Source: a virus
DNA length: 64,000 nt
Direction: 5' to 3' (one strand)
IMG/VR virus record: IMGVR_UViG_3300018933_000001
Span: 1-64,000 of that record
A model generated the notes under the pieces. That model had not been told where the DNA came from and did not search any database. It worked only from the letters and a program-made list of their open reading frames with translations. A program made the translations under genes and the position numbers. Positions 46,708 through 55,800 of the stretch are shown piece after piece. Numbering within the stretch: position 1 is the stretch's first letter; every line of letters starts with the position of its first letter.

Positions 46708-47049
46708 ATGAGTTTCTTTAGTAGATTTTTTAATATTAATAAAGTAGAAACTCCTGATGAAAATATTCTAGATAGATTTGAGAGGTTAGAGAACGAGAAA
46801 GATTGCTATATTTACAACGGTTTTGTCATTAAACTATCTCCTTTAAGAGAACATACTTATCCGGAACAGCAGGTTATCTGGGTATATGACTTATATGAGG
46901 CTAAATACGAAGGTGATAAAGTCAGCAAAGGAACTCATCACCAATATTACTTAGTAAAAGGAGGTAAAGAAGAAGCTATGGTTCGTGCTTGTGAACGAAT
47001 AGAAGAAACTATTTTGAATGAAGCAGGTATAAGAACAATTAAGGAGTAA
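46708..47049 (+). CDS. Hypothetical protein
   Basis: A 113-residue protein (MSFFSRFFNINKVETPDENI, ending ERIEETILNEAGIRTIKE). The middle resembles a small beta-domain with QVIWVYDLYEAKYEGDKV. AAGGAGTGAGAC precedes it. No known family. Confidence 0.55.
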   Translation: MSFFSRFFNINKVETPDENILDRFERLENEKDCYIYNGFVIKLSPLREHTYPEQQVIWVYDLYEAKYEGDKVSKGTHHQYYLVKGGKEEAMVRACERIEETILNEAGIRTIKE

Positions 47050-47051
47050 AA

Positions 47052-47378
47052 ATGAGTAGAAATCTTTGTCAGTCTAGTTGTTGTGATAATGTTCTCCGTA
47101 TATCTGATTTAAGAGGTAAACCTATTGAATTTCGTAGATACTAAAAGAGTCCTCCAGTTATAGGTACTCGCTGGGACTGTCCTACTTGTAAAACTGCTTA
47201 TTTTGCTTGGTGGAGAGAAGGTCGGTGGTATCATTCTACTAATACATACGGAAACTTTGTAATTGACCTTAGTTATTATGAATCTTTTAACGATGAACCG
47301 GGTTGTCCAGAAGAGATGGATAATCCGAGATATTTGTGTTTAGATAATGCTGAAGATGTACAAGATATTTGGGGGTAG
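47052..47378 (+). pseudogene. Zinc-ribbon protein gene with in-frame stop
   Basis: One frame runs from ATG 47052 to TAG 47376 and looks coding throughout, but a TAA at 47142 interrupts it after 30 residues. The first part ends FRGKPIEFRRY-like (LRGKPIEFRRY); the second begins KSPPVIGTRWDCPTCKTAYF. Cys pairs (CQSSCC, CPTC) suggest a zinc ribbon split by the stop. Loss by mutation, sequencing error or stop readthrough are possible. An AAGGAGTAAAA precedes the ATG. Confidence 0.55.
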
Positions 47379-47380
47379 TT

Positions 47381-47913
47381 ATGGAATGGTCAGATATTTC
47401 TAGATTTTCAGCTTGGGGTAGATATACTTGCGATGTGACTTGGAATGACTTAGAATATCAAATCCAGCGATACATTGAAGAGTACAACCTTAACTTAGAC
47501 CCTGATTTTCAAAGAGGTCACGTTTGGTCAGAAGAGAAAAGATTGCTTATATCGAATATGTTCTAAAAGGTGGAAATCAAAATAGACACATTATCTTCAA
47601 TCATCCGGGTTGGTTTACTAACTTCAAAGGAGAGATGACTTTAGTAGATGGAAAGCAAAGATTAGAGTCTACCAGAAGATTTCTCAATAATGAGTTACCA
47701 GTATTTAATGGAATTTATAGAAAAGACTTTACTAGAAATGGGGGACTAAGCAGTAGAATTTCTTCTGATATTTGTTTTAAGTTCTATATCAATGACTTGC
47801 GTACTAGAAAAGAGTTGTTGCAGTTTTACTTAGATTTAAATACTGGTGGAGTTGTTCACACTGATGAAGAGATTAATAGAGTTAAAGAGTTATTAGCAAA
47901 GGAAGGAAGTTAA
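47381..47913 (+). pseudogene. DUF262-like (GmrSD/ParB-type) gene with frameshift
   Basis: The first frame (47381-47566) encodes LDPDFQRGHVWSEEKR, the hallmark of DUF262 N-terminal domains, then ends out of frame. The -1 frame (to 47913) continues with IAYIEYVLKGGN, LVDGKQRLESTRRFLN and IRFYIND-like (CFKFYINDLRT), the expected next blocks. The joint is at about 47540, in an AAAAG run, where loss of one A explains it. DUF262 proteins include nucleases of type IV restriction and are common in defence and counter-defence. Slippage or a sequencing error cannot be excluded. Confidence 0.65.
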
Positions 47914-47915
47914 TT

Positions 47916-48482
47916 ATGGAAGTCATTGGATTAGTAGGACACATTGAAAGCGGAAAGAATCACATTGCAAGTCTATTGGAGAAGCAATATGGTTATAAAT
48001 GCTTGATGATGGCGGGATTGGCTAAATTTATAGTATCTCAAATTGAAGGTATCTCTTTAGAACAGTTAGAAGATAGGAAATATAAAGAAGAATTTCGTCC
48101 TAAAGTTAAAGCTGCTGCTGAATCTCTTAAAAAAGCATTAGGAGAAACTGTTCATTGTAAATATGTTGATAACCTAATCAATCAACTTTGTTTTACTGAA
48201 AATAGATACTCAAGATTTGTTATATCTGATATTCGATGGCCATACGAGTATCTATTTTTTAGAGAACGATTTAGGTTAATAAAAACTCCTATCGATTTCA
48301 AAATTCTAAAAGTAGAAAGCGATTTAATAGATAAGACCAAAGCTAATAAAGTAGAAAGTGAGTCTTATATTGATACTTATTTCTCTCAACATAACGATGG
48401 AATAATCTTTAATGGTGAAGAACAAAGATATGACAGAGATAATTTAGATTTGATTGGTCAATTAGTTAAGTTTGTAAATTAA
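47916..48482 (+). CDS. Deoxynucleoside monophosphate kinase
   Basis: A 188-residue P-loop kinase. Walker A is GLVGHIESGKNHIASLL; the dNMP-kinase block FVISDIRWPYEYLFFRER matches the (V/I)SD(V/I)R(F/W)P.E motif of T4 gp1-type kinases. It phosphorylates dNMPs to dNDPs for phage DNA synthesis. Length fits the family. It starts 2 bases after the previous gene. Confidence 0.85.
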   Translation: MEVIGLVGHIESGKNHIASLLEKQYGYKCLMMAGLAKFIVSQIEGISLEQLEDRKYKEEFRPKVKAAAESLKKALGETVHCKYVDNLINQLCFTENRYSRFVISDIRWPYEYLFFRERFRLIKTPIDFKILKVESDLIDKTKANKVESESYIDTYFSQHNDGIIFNGEEQRYDRDNLDLIGQLVKFVN

Positions 48483-48491
48483 TAAGGAGTT

Positions 48492-49385
48492 ATGTATATG
48501 TCTAATAAGCTTACTGGAATCATTTATAGAGCTTATAACATTGTTTCTGGTAAGTCTTACATAGGACAAACAACTGGCTCGTTGGAAATTAGAAGAAGTA
48601 AACATTTGACAAATGCTAAGAGATTTAACTTTAAATTTGCAAATGCTTTAAAAGCTTATCCCAGAGAATGCTGGCAATGGAGTATTTTAATAGAGGTAGA
48701 AGTAGAAAAACTTAATGAATATGAGAGATTCTTTATTGCTGATTTAGATACTCAAAATAATGGATATAACTGCTACTCCGGAGGTTCGGGTAGCCAAAAT
48801 TATGATTTTATAGTTAACTCTACTAAATGCTCTAAAGTCTATGAACTATATCATCCTGATTTTGGGTTAATTTCCGGTACTAGGAGTGAGTTAATTAACC
48901 TAAATCCAGTTTTTCAAGAGATTCATAAATTAGTTAGTGGAAGAAGAATACACCTGACGGGCTGGGTTTTAGCTGAGAATAAAGATAACTATCCTAATCT
49001 TCGTAAAAAACATGACAGAAATAAAGCATACCGTTTTTATCATGTAGATTTTGGTACTATTACTCTCACTTTTAATGAGTTTTGTGAGAAGTATTTAGAT
49101 AAAAAAGAGAACAAGGTGTTTATACGAAGACTTATAAACGGAAGTCGTAAGCAATACCTTGGTTGGATAATGAATGAAAACAAAGAAAACTATGTAGAAT
49201 TAGTGTCTTTACAGTATAAAGTCCCCACAATTTATACTCTTACTCATAAAGAATATGGGACTCATTCTTTAACTAGAGCAGAGTTTGTAGAAAGGTTTGG
49301 AATTAATGGTTTTAAAATTTATGACTTAGCTCGAAAGACTAGAAAAAGTCATAAGGGCTGGATATTAGCAAAGGAAGAAGATTAA
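48492..49385 (+). CDS. GIY-YIG homing endonuclease
   Basis: A 297-residue protein. Residues about 5-95 form a GIY-YIG nuclease domain: TGIIYRAYNIVSGKSYIGQT, IRRSKHLTNA, and an EYERFFIADLDTQNNGYNC ending. Three DNA-binding modules follow (YHPDFGLISGTRSELI...GW, FYHVDFGTITLT...GW, LTHKEYGTHSLTRAEFVERF...GW). It cuts DNA to spread itself; it is free-standing with no intron visible. The protein at 22843 carries the same modules. Alternative start at 48498. Confidence 0.9.
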   Translation: MYMSNKLTGIIYRAYNIVSGKSYIGQTTGSLEIRRSKHLTNAKRFNFKFANALKAYPRECWQWSILIEVEVEKLNEYERFFIADLDTQNNGYNCYSGGSGSQNYDFIVNSTKCSKVYELYHPDFGLISGTRSELINLNPVFQEIHKLVSGRRIHLTGWVLAENKDNYPNLRKKHDRNKAYRFYHVDFGTITLTFNEFCEKYLDKKENKVFIRRLINGSRKQYLGWIMNENKENYVELVSLQYKVPTIYTLTHKEYGTHSLTRAEFVERFGINGFKIYDLARKTRKSHKGWILAKEED

Positions 49386-49386
49386 T

Positions 49387-50244
49387 ATGCCTACATTAAA
49401 AGAATCATTACAATCAAAAGTAGATACGTTACAGGTAGGTTACATTACTCATTTACATACTTATTCACCAGATAAACTTCAGGCAGTAGCAGCTAGGTCG
49501 ATATGGAATGACCCTAGAATATACAAACCTATCTTCTCATTAGATAATCTAGGCATAAATAAAACACTTAAGTCAGTAGTTCTAGAAGTAAGGGACTCAA
49601 TAGCTAGAATTTACTATATATTAGACTCATCTTGCTTCTTCATTGACTTTGAATGTGACTACCAGACATTAGAATTAATAAAAGAACTACCTACGGAGGT
49701 CATTTACTATTTAAGGATATTGTGTAGTAAGAAAGGTAGATTAGAGTTAATAGGGAGAGAAGATAACTTATATCTACTATTTGAAGATACTTTTCCTTCT
49801 AAGATGAGTACGAAAGAAAGAAAGGAGAAAGAAGTAGATAAGTATGTTCTATCTATCTCACTCAAGGAAGTAAATGAGTTAGATTCCTCAGTTATTGAGT
49901 TTGTTAAGGAAGTAGTCGAGTTAGATGTAGTAAGTCATATAGTTAAAGAGAATCTTAGCTTACCTATAGACCTTAGCACTATATCTATCAACAAAGAACC
50001 TATCGAGTATTGGGGTTCGTTAGTAAGTACACCTAAAGGAGATTTCAAGATAGTAGATACATCAGGTATTAACTCTACTTTAGTGATATGTCCCGTAGAA
50101 GTAAGCATGAGACAATCTACTACCTTAACTAATGAAGTAGTACAGGAACTTAATCTTGAGGAAGGTACATCAGAACCTTTATCTGAACCAACAGAAGATG
50201 AGCTAGAACTATTACACGACATTATGGAAGAAGTATATGAGTAG
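49387..50244 (+). CDS. Hypothetical protein
   Basis: A 285-residue protein. Beta-rich segments (LKSVVLEVRDSIARIYYILD) alternate with charged helices; the C-terminal 50 residues are acidic (EEGTSEPLSEPTEDELELLH). It overlaps the next gene by 8 bases. No known family. Confidence 0.55.
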   Translation: MPTLKESLQSKVDTLQVGYITHLHTYSPDKLQAVAARSIWNDPRIYKPIFSLDNLGINKTLKSVVLEVRDSIARIYYILDSSCFFIDFECDYQTLELIKELPTEVIYYLRILCSKKGRLELIGREDNLYLLFEDTFPSKMSTKERKEKEVDKYVLSISLKEVNELDSSVIEFVKEVVELDVVSHIVKENLSLPIDLSTISINKEPIEYWGSLVSTPKGDFKIVDTSGINSTLVICPVEVSMRQSTTLTNEVVQELNLEEGTSEPLSEPTEDELELLHDIMEEVYE

Positions 50245-50632
50245 TGAAGATTATCTACCTATTGATATAAGGATAAGCAATCTAATCTCTTCCCTTAAAG
50301 AGGTAGGAATTGATTTAAAAGATGCAAATATTCAGAAAGAGATACAGAGAGTAATTCTAGATATACTGACTTCTTCTAAGGTTGTTGTAGATACTTCAGA
50401 CACAACTAACTATATAACTATAGTAGCAAGAGCCGAGCAATTAGGTTATAAATTTAAAAATGAAAAGCACAAAGAAATGTTAGAGTCATTTGCGGGCAAG
50501 TTGTTTTGGGAAGGTAATATAAATTTAAAATGGAAAAGACCTGAAGATAACTCTCCTATTCCTATTTGGTTAGTAACCCTTGAATTAGACAAGGCTATTC
50601 ATAAATTTTTTACTACTAATGAAGATGAGTAA
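50237..50632 (+). CDS. Hypothetical protein
   Basis: A 131-residue protein, mostly helical (PIDIRISNLISSLKEVGIDL, YKFKNEKHKEMLESFAGKLF). No known family. It overlaps the next gene's start. Confidence 0.55.
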   Translation: MSSEDYLPIDIRISNLISSLKEVGIDLKDANIQKEIQRVILDILTSSKVVVDTSDTTNYITIVARAEQLGYKFKNEKHKEMLESFAGKLFWEGNINLKWKRPEDNSPIPIWLVTLELDKAIHKFFTTNEDE

Positions 50633-50945
50633 TTTAGATGAAGCACTTTCACATACAAGACTATTAATAGACCAAGATACTTATCATAAAGACATAGATG
50701 AACCTACCCCATTAGCAGATAAAGTAGCATTAGTAGCTGAAGTAAAGCAGATGTTAGTAGATGACCTATTATCTCAAGGAGTACATTTATCAACTATCTT
50801 ATTTGCTTGGGATATGGCTGAAAGTACAGAAGGAGCAGATGAGGCACTTAATAAAGGGTTCTTATATAGTGTACTTAGCAACATTCAAGATTTAGAAGAG
50901 TATTACTCAGAGAGACTAGGGGATGATTTAGGTGTACTGTTCTAA
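50625..50945 (+). CDS. Hypothetical acidic protein
   Basis: A 106-residue acidic, helical protein (MSNLDEALSHTRLLIDQDTY, LVAEVKQMLVDDLLSQGVHL). ATG 50625 is preferred over 50619. It overlaps the zinc-finger gene by 14 bases. No known family. Confidence 0.55.
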   Translation: MSNLDEALSHTRLLIDQDTYHKDIDEPTPLADKVALVAEVKQMLVDDLLSQGVHLSTILFAWDMAESTEGADEALNKGFLYSVLSNIQDLEEYYSERLGDDLGVLF

Positions 50946-51129
50946 ATGTAAAGGAGACATCTACTTAACTAAAACTATGTTAACTATCAAAGGAAGTGAT
51001 AAATCTATAACATTAAAAGTTCCTACCTATATGTGTACTGTATGTAAGAAGATGACTTTTAAGAAGAAGGTTATAGATAAGTTAGAAAGAATCAGATTAG
51101 CTTTAACTCATCAAATCTATCCAAGTTAA
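50932..51129 (+). CDS. YgiT-type zinc-finger protein
   Basis: A 65-residue protein with CSKCKGD at 3-9 and CTVCKK near 35-40, plus connecting strands, as in the YgiT/MqsA-N zinc-binding domain. In toxin-antitoxin systems this domain is part of the antitoxin, but no partner toxin is adjacent. It could also be an accessory regulator. Confidence 0.7.
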   Translation: MYCSKCKGDIYLTKTMLTIKGSDKSITLKVPTYMCTVCKKMTFKKKVIDKLERIRLALTHQIYPS

Positions 51130-51135
51130 AAAGTT

Positions 51136-51146
51136 TGTGCTATATT
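51136..51146 (+). promoter_or_regulatory. Extended -10 promoter candidate
   Basis: TGTGCTATATT lies 31 bases upstream of the ATG at 51178, in the short gap after the zinc-finger gene. It is of the same TGTGyTATAAT type as 22804 and 23461. Confidence 0.45.
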
Positions 51147-51177
51147 GTGAATACACGTAGTTTGGGATTAGTGAATA

Positions 51178-51990
51178 ATGACAATTCAAATGGTTCAGAA
51201 GGAAGTAGATGGAATTGAGTTTTATGTATCAGCAGACGGAACTCAAAGTGGAATGAGTGAAAGTGGTTTAGCTAGAATGTCAGGAGTTGACAGGTCTAGT
51301 GTTCACAACCTACTTCAGAAAGCTGCTGCGGATAAAAAGGTTCCGGAAACTCTGAAACCTATATTAGGTAAGGATTTCTACCTACTAATAGGTGCGGATA
51401 AAAACGCTCAAGTAGTGCCAGCAAATATTTGTGCCTTAGTAATTGAGTATTACGCTTTTGAAAGTAAAGCTGCTAATGAAACAGCTAGATTCTCTTTTCG
51501 CAAATTTGCTAGTAAAGGAATTAGTTCTTGGATTAAAGAAATAACAGGTTATAAAGAAGACCAAATTCCAGAGTCTAAAGAAATACTTTCTATCTTGAAA
51601 GAAGTATTAACTAAAGTAGATAGCTTAGAAAAAGACTCAAAAGAATATAGAAATCTTAAAGGTAGAAGTGTCCAAGTTTTTCCTGCTTTAGATAAAACAC
51701 TTGAAGAGTTTGCTATTGAAGGAGAGTCATTACTTGAAGAGAATCCACAGAACTACACTCTTACTGAATGGGTGCATCTAACAAAGAGAGGCATTACTCT
51801 TGATAATTCTACTAAACATAGGTTTGCTTTGTTAGTTAGTGAAACTTATAAGAGCGTAACAGGTAATGAGCCTAAGAAAGAACATAGACAAGATAAAGAA
51901 ACTAAGAAGAGAAATAATAGTGTATCTGTTTATAGTTATACTGAGTTTCCCATTCTTCAGTTAGCTTGGAATAAGTTGTTTAATGTTTAA
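51178..51990 (+). CDS. Antirepressor-like DNA-binding protein
   Basis: A 270-residue protein. Residues about 17-45 (GTQSGMSESGLARMSGVDRS) look like a helix-turn-helix followed by a conserved helical domain (LVIEYYAFES, FRKFASKGISSWIKEITGY), a plan seen in phage antirepressors and in cyanobacterial phage-like proteins. A coiled coil follows near 130-160. It has its own promoter. It may control lysogeny or middle genes; no name is assigned. Confidence 0.6.
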   Translation: MTIQMVQKEVDGIEFYVSADGTQSGMSESGLARMSGVDRSSVHNLLQKAAADKKVPETLKPILGKDFYLLIGADKNAQVVPANICALVIEYYAFESKAANETARFSFRKFASKGISSWIKEITGYKEDQIPESKEILSILKEVLTKVDSLEKDSKEYRNLKGRSVQVFPALDKTLEEFAIEGESLLEENPQNYTLTEWVHLTKRGITLDNSTKHRFALLVSETYKSVTGNEPKKEHRQDKETKKRNNSVSVYSYTEFPILQLAWNKLFNV

Positions 51991-52013
51991 ATTTAACTAA
52001 GTGGATTATTATC

Positions 52014-53141
52014 ATGACTAAACCAGTTGAAATTGTAACAGTTACTCGTATTATCCCAATCTTCAAAAATTCTGAGCCTGCTAATGCAATTGAGGTAATA
52101 AACTTTAATTTCCTAAACGGAGATGAGTGCGGATTTAATGTAGTTTCTCAGAAAGGTCTTTATCAAGTAGGTGACTCAGCAATCTATATCCAACCAGACT
52201 ATTGTCTTCCGAATACAGAGTTATTTAAATCTTTTACTGCTCCAAACGGTGATCCAAATAAGTCTAAGTTAGGAAAACAGAATCGAATTAAAGCTATTAA
52301 ATTTAATTTTCAGTTTGAAGATTCTTCTGACCCAATCTATTCAAACGGTATTTTATTACCTTTATCTGAAGTTGGATTACCTAATGATAAAGATGAAGAA
52401 TTTAATATAGCAGAGTTCTTAGGAATTACTAAGTACGAAGAACCGGAGAAGTTTAAGACTGGTAATGCTAAGGGAAATTTACCAGGTTTTCTTTATAAAA
52501 CAGATGAGGAAAACGCAGCTAACCTCAAATCTCATATTAATAGAGTTTTAGCAGCAGGTGAAAGAATTGGTTGGTCACTTAAGTATGATGGGAGTTCTCT
52601 TACTTACTATTGTCGAAAAGGAGTAGACGGTTGGGAACGAGGTATTTGCTCTAGAGTTATGGAAAAGAAGATTCCTGAAGACTTATCTACTACCTCGGAC
52701 GGTTGGGTTTCTTTAGCTGTATCATCGGGTTTATTTGAGAGAGGGCTACAGTATTGTCAAGATAATGACAGAGAACTAGCTTTTAGAGGAGAGATTTATG
52801 GCAATGATGTAACAAAAGGCTCAGGTAATAAATTGAACCCCCACAGTAAATGTAAACCGTCTTTGGTTATCTATGGTATTGATACTTTAGAATCTGGATT
52901 TGCTACTAAACTCCTACCTATGGAGGTTGAAGGTATCTGTAAGAGGTTAGAAGTAAACTATGTACCTTACTTACAGATATTTCCCAAGAATTATGATGAA
53001 TTAATTGAAGTAGCTAATAAGGTATTTGAGAACTATAGAGAACAAAAGAACTGGATAATTGAAGGGGTTGTAGTTAGAACTTTAGACTCTAATAAGTTAT
53101 CAGCGAAAGTCATGAATAACGCCTACGATGCTAAGAAGTAA
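52014..53141 (+). CDS. RNA ligase (DRB0094/Rnl5-like)
   Basis: A 375-residue nucleotidyltransferase. Motif I is SLKYDGSSLTYY (Lys is the AMP-acceptor), motif III-like LAFRGEIYG, motif IV IEGVVVR and motif V KLSAKVMNNAY. The N-terminal 150 residues resemble the DRB0094-type adaptor domain (VGDSAIYIQPDYCLPNT). It seals RNA ends, probably 3'-OH/5'-PO4 breaks in duplexes. In a phage with tRNA-like elements it may counter host anticodon nucleases, which is inference. Confidence 0.85.
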   Translation: MTKPVEIVTVTRIIPIFKNSEPANAIEVINFNFLNGDECGFNVVSQKGLYQVGDSAIYIQPDYCLPNTELFKSFTAPNGDPNKSKLGKQNRIKAIKFNFQFEDSSDPIYSNGILLPLSEVGLPNDKDEEFNIAEFLGITKYEEPEKFKTGNAKGNLPGFLYKTDEENAANLKSHINRVLAAGERIGWSLKYDGSSLTYYCRKGVDGWERGICSRVMEKKIPEDLSTTSDGWVSLAVSSGLFERGLQYCQDNDRELAFRGEIYGNDVTKGSGNKLNPHSKCKPSLVIYGIDTLESGFATKLLPMEVEGICKRLEVNYVPYLQIFPKNYDELIEVANKVFENYREQKNWIIEGVVVRTLDSNKLSAKVMNNAYDAKK

Positions 53142-53203
53142 GTAATTTATTTTAGAGGAAAGTGACTAACCTCTGTTAACCAACTAATCAAAGGAAGAAA
53201 ACA

Positions 53204-54001
53204 ATGACCAAATACTCTAAGAGAATTGACGAGTTAGAAATTGGGGATATCATACGTTTTTCAAGTAGTAAACAACCTAAGATAGTAGAAACTATAGAGT
53301 TACTGAAAGATAAGCCATACAGAAAGCTAAGTTTCCAAGATATACCTGAAGAACATATGTATTATGATGACATTTATGTTACTTACTTAGGCAATAACAA
53401 AGAAGAGAAAGTAATTACTCACAAAGGATATGTACTTAAAATAGGAAGGTATAACCATGCTCTTTTCAACGGAGAATGTGATGAGTTAAATTATTATGTT
53501 CCTGCAGCACCATTAGAATTCTTACAACAAGATTTTCCTAAATTTGTGGAGAAAAAGATGAAAGAGCTAAACAAAGAAAGACAGCCTCAAAAGGTAAATT
53601 ACTCAGTTCTCTACCCCTACTTCGATTTACTAGCTAATGATGAAGTTAGTTCTACACATACTAATGTTCCTCTTTATGTAAAACAGCAACTTCGATTTAT
53701 TTATGAACTATTTGAAGGAGTTCTTGACCTTACATTAGAAGAAATGAAAACACTTTACTTTGAAAGGAAGATGAGTAAGCAAGAACCTAAAATTGAAAAG
53801 TCACCTAAAACTAAGAAAGCAAAAGATTTATGTCTTGGAGATAGAGTAATACTACCTATAGTTGGAGAAATAACTGTTACTAAACTAACAGAAGTTAGCC
53901 CTGAGTATTATGAGTCTGTTATGAGAGTAGAGTGGTTACAAGAAGATGTAACTAGATTTGACTTAATCAGAAAGGAAGCTGAATTAGTTCTTGTTGGTTA
54001 G
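53204..54001 (+). CDS. Hypothetical protein with duplicated beta-domain
   Basis: A 265-residue protein. IDELEIGDIIRFSSSKQPKI at the start and KAKDLCLGDRVILPIVGEIT near 200 look like two copies of a small beta-barrel that opens with L..GD.(I/V). The middle is helical. TAAAAGGAAGAAAACA precedes the ATG. No known family. Confidence 0.55.
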   Translation: MTKYSKRIDELEIGDIIRFSSSKQPKIVETIELLKDKPYRKLSFQDIPEEHMYYDDIYVTYLGNNKEEKVITHKGYVLKIGRYNHALFNGECDELNYYVPAAPLEFLQQDFPKFVEKKMKELNKERQPQKVNYSVLYPYFDLLANDEVSSTHTNVPLYVKQQLRFIYELFEGVLDLTLEEMKTLYFERKMSKQEPKIEKSPKTKKAKDLCLGDRVILPIVGEITVTKLTEVSPEYYESVMRVEWLQEDVTRFDLIRKEAELVLVG

Positions 54002-54033
54002 TTCATGCTAAGCTGTAAGTAAAAAACAGCAAC

Positions 54034-54495
54034 ATGAATACAATCTACTTAGATACTGGTTTTTCTAGATTAGGTTGGGCTATAAGTAAGAGAAGTAATC
54101 TCATCACTTACGGAACTTACACTACTTCACCTAAACAAGATAATGGAGAAAGGTTAGACAGTATCTACAAATATTTATCTAGCCTTATCCTTACTCATGA
54201 GATTAAAGATTGTCTAGTTGAGTTACCTGTATTAGCAGGAGTTAATGGGTCTAACCTATCTAAAGTAGTTGGATTAGTAGAGATGCTTTGTTACTTACAT
54301 TCTATTAAGTATAGATGTATCTCTCCTAAATCAATGAAGTTACAGCTTACTGGTAAAGGTAATGCTAGTAAGGAGGAAGTCAGGTTTTGGGTTGCTAAAG
54401 AGATAGATGTGTCTAAGATTCCTAAGAAAGAGTTAGATACAATAGATGCTATTGGGCTATTTGTAGTAGATAGGAGAAATCAGAGTGAAGTATGA
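54034..54495 (+). CDS. RuvC-like Holliday-junction resolvase
   Basis: A 153-residue RNase H-fold nuclease: motif I IYLDTGFSRLGWA (Asp), motif II CLVELPVLAG (Glu), RuvC-like block SPKSMKLQLTGKGNASKEEV, and acidic end LDTIDAIGLFVV. Length fits RuvC. It resolves branched DNA during recombination, replication or packaging. Confidence 0.82.
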   Translation: MNTIYLDTGFSRLGWAISKRSNLITYGTYTTSPKQDNGERLDSIYKYLSSLILTHEIKDCLVELPVLAGVNGSNLSKVVGLVEMLCYLHSIKYRCISPKSMKLQLTGKGNASKEEVRFWVAKEIDVSKIPKKELDTIDAIGLFVVDRRNQSEV

Positions 54496-54796
54496 ATATA
54501 TTTTGGTAGTAGCAGATTATGGTAAAGAGTCTGTTTTCGTAGATTCTAAAAATATAGAATTAAACCAGAGAGAAATAAATTTACTTTCGGAAGGACTTTG
54601 GTTCTATAGTTGGCTGCTAGATATTCCTTTAGAAGTTAAAGGTAGAAGAGAACCAAAAGAGTGGGAATTTATTATAGACGAGAAACTAGATAATAAACCT
54701 TTAATAGAATCTGTTGCTAAAAAATTAATAGAAAAGATTAAAGAGTTGTTTCCTGATAAGGGACTTGAGTTTAGTGAGGAAAATAAATATGACTAA
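54485..54796 (+). CDS. Hypothetical protein
   Basis: A 103-residue acidic protein starting at GTG with GGAGAAATCA upstream. It opens MKYEYILVVADYGKESVFVD and ends with an amphipathic helix. No known family. Confidence 0.55.
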   Translation: MKYEYILVVADYGKESVFVDSKNIELNQREINLLSEGLWFYSWLLDIPLEVKGRREPKEWEFIIDEKLDNKPLIESVAKKLIEKIKELFPDKGLEFSEENKYD

Positions 54797-54959
54797 ATTA
54801 CAAGCTTGGAAATTAGTAATAGTTAGTTTAATATTTGGTATTAGTGACAGAACGATTAACACTATTACTCATGACTATTCAGTAGATAGTTTACTTCAAG
54901 TAGTTTTAGGAGTAGTTCTACTTGCATTAGTGTATCAACTTTATCCCTATAATCATTAG
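54789..54959 (+). CDS. Small two-segment membrane protein
   Basis: A 56-residue protein (MTKLQAWKLVIVSLIFGISD, VDSLLQVVLGVVLLALVYQL) with two hydrophobic stretches. ATG 54789 overlaps the previous stop and is preferred over a TTG at 54765. No known family. Confidence 0.55.
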   Translation: MTKLQAWKLVIVSLIFGISDRTINTITHDYSVDSLLQVVLGVVLLALVYQLYPYNH

Positions 54960-54976
54960 TCACCTCCAAGAAATTT

Positions 54977-55408
54977 ATGTCTTATCATGAACTGAAAGAA
55001 CGATTTGAGAAGTTACAAGATATTGATTTTGACGAGTATCCTGATAAGAGAGTATCACTAATTACTGACTTAGCAGAAGATATGCTATTTGAGTTAGGTA
55101 GATTAGAACGAGCTTGGTATTTATTTAAGAATAATGTTCCATCTGAAATACGTTCTTTCTATCCAAGAATAACTAAAGACCCTACTGTTAGTTGTTACAA
55201 AAATAATCATCAATTAGTAGGTACTCAATCTTTAAAGAATCTAGACTTTATTAAGTTACATGAGTTAGGACTTTATGTTCTGAGTAGTTATGAAGTTTAC
55301 TATATTAGGACAAGAGAACAAATAGGTTATATCTCTAATTTTTTAGAAGGAGAGCTAAAAGAAGTTGTAGCTTTTGAAGATTATCATTACGAAATAAACT
55401 TTGATTAA
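54977..55408 (+). CDS. Hypothetical protein
   Basis: A 143-residue protein (MSYHELKERFEKLQDIDFDE, YLSN-like region ISNFLEGELKEVVAFEDYHY), helix-rich then beta-rich. No known family. Confidence 0.5.
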   Translation: MSYHELKERFEKLQDIDFDEYPDKRVSLITDLAEDMLFELGRLERAWYLFKNNVPSEIRSFYPRITKDPTVSCYKNNHQLVGTQSLKNLDFIKLHELGLYVLSSYEVYYIRTREQIGYISNFLEGELKEVVAFEDYHYEINFD

Positions 55409-55417
55409 GGGGCTGAA

Positions 55418-55765
55418 ATGAACAACCTTACTAATACATCTAGTGTTTTATGGAAGTTAAGAGATAAGTACCCTCAGTACGAGTTATCTGATGTAACTTT
55501 AGAAACTGCTGAGAAGTTAGTAGATAAATTATACATAACAGCTAGGAAGCAAAAGTTATGGTGGTTCCCTCCTAGAGTAGGTGGAGATTATTATCAAGTA
55601 GACTTGTATTGGGAACATAATAGAAAGAGGTATGACATATTTATAGAAGAGAATGAAATAAATTATATTGCTTATTGGGGAAACAAAACTGATGCAGAAA
55701 GAGAGCATGGAGACATAAATATAAAGAATGATTTAACTGATTTTTGGGAATGGATAGCTGAGTAA
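55418..55765 (+). CDS. Distant family B relative, hypothetical
   Basis: A 115-residue protein with LWWFPPRVGGDYYQVDLYWE, RYDIFIEENEINYIAYWGNK and a Trp-rich final helix. The LYW.....(Y/L)(D/E)(I/L).IE pattern resembles family B at 13511-15116, suggesting a dispersed copy. Function unknown. Confidence 0.5.
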   Translation: MNNLTNTSSVLWKLRDKYPQYELSDVTLETAEKLVDKLYITARKQKLWWFPPRVGGDYYQVDLYWEHNRKRYDIFIEENEINYIAYWGNKTDAEREHGDINIKNDLTDFWEWIAE

Positions 55766-55800
55766 TTAAATTAATAACATCTACTAATAAGGAGACTACT

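Noticed and set aside
47052-47378. Alternative genetic code with TAA as sense codon
   Set aside because: TAA ends dozens of well-defined genes in the window, and TAG and TGA also serve as stops.
53151-53190. Pseudoknot in the gap before 53204
   Set aside because: AGAG/CTCT and TAAC/GTTA interleave, but one loop would have zero length, which is sterically impossible.
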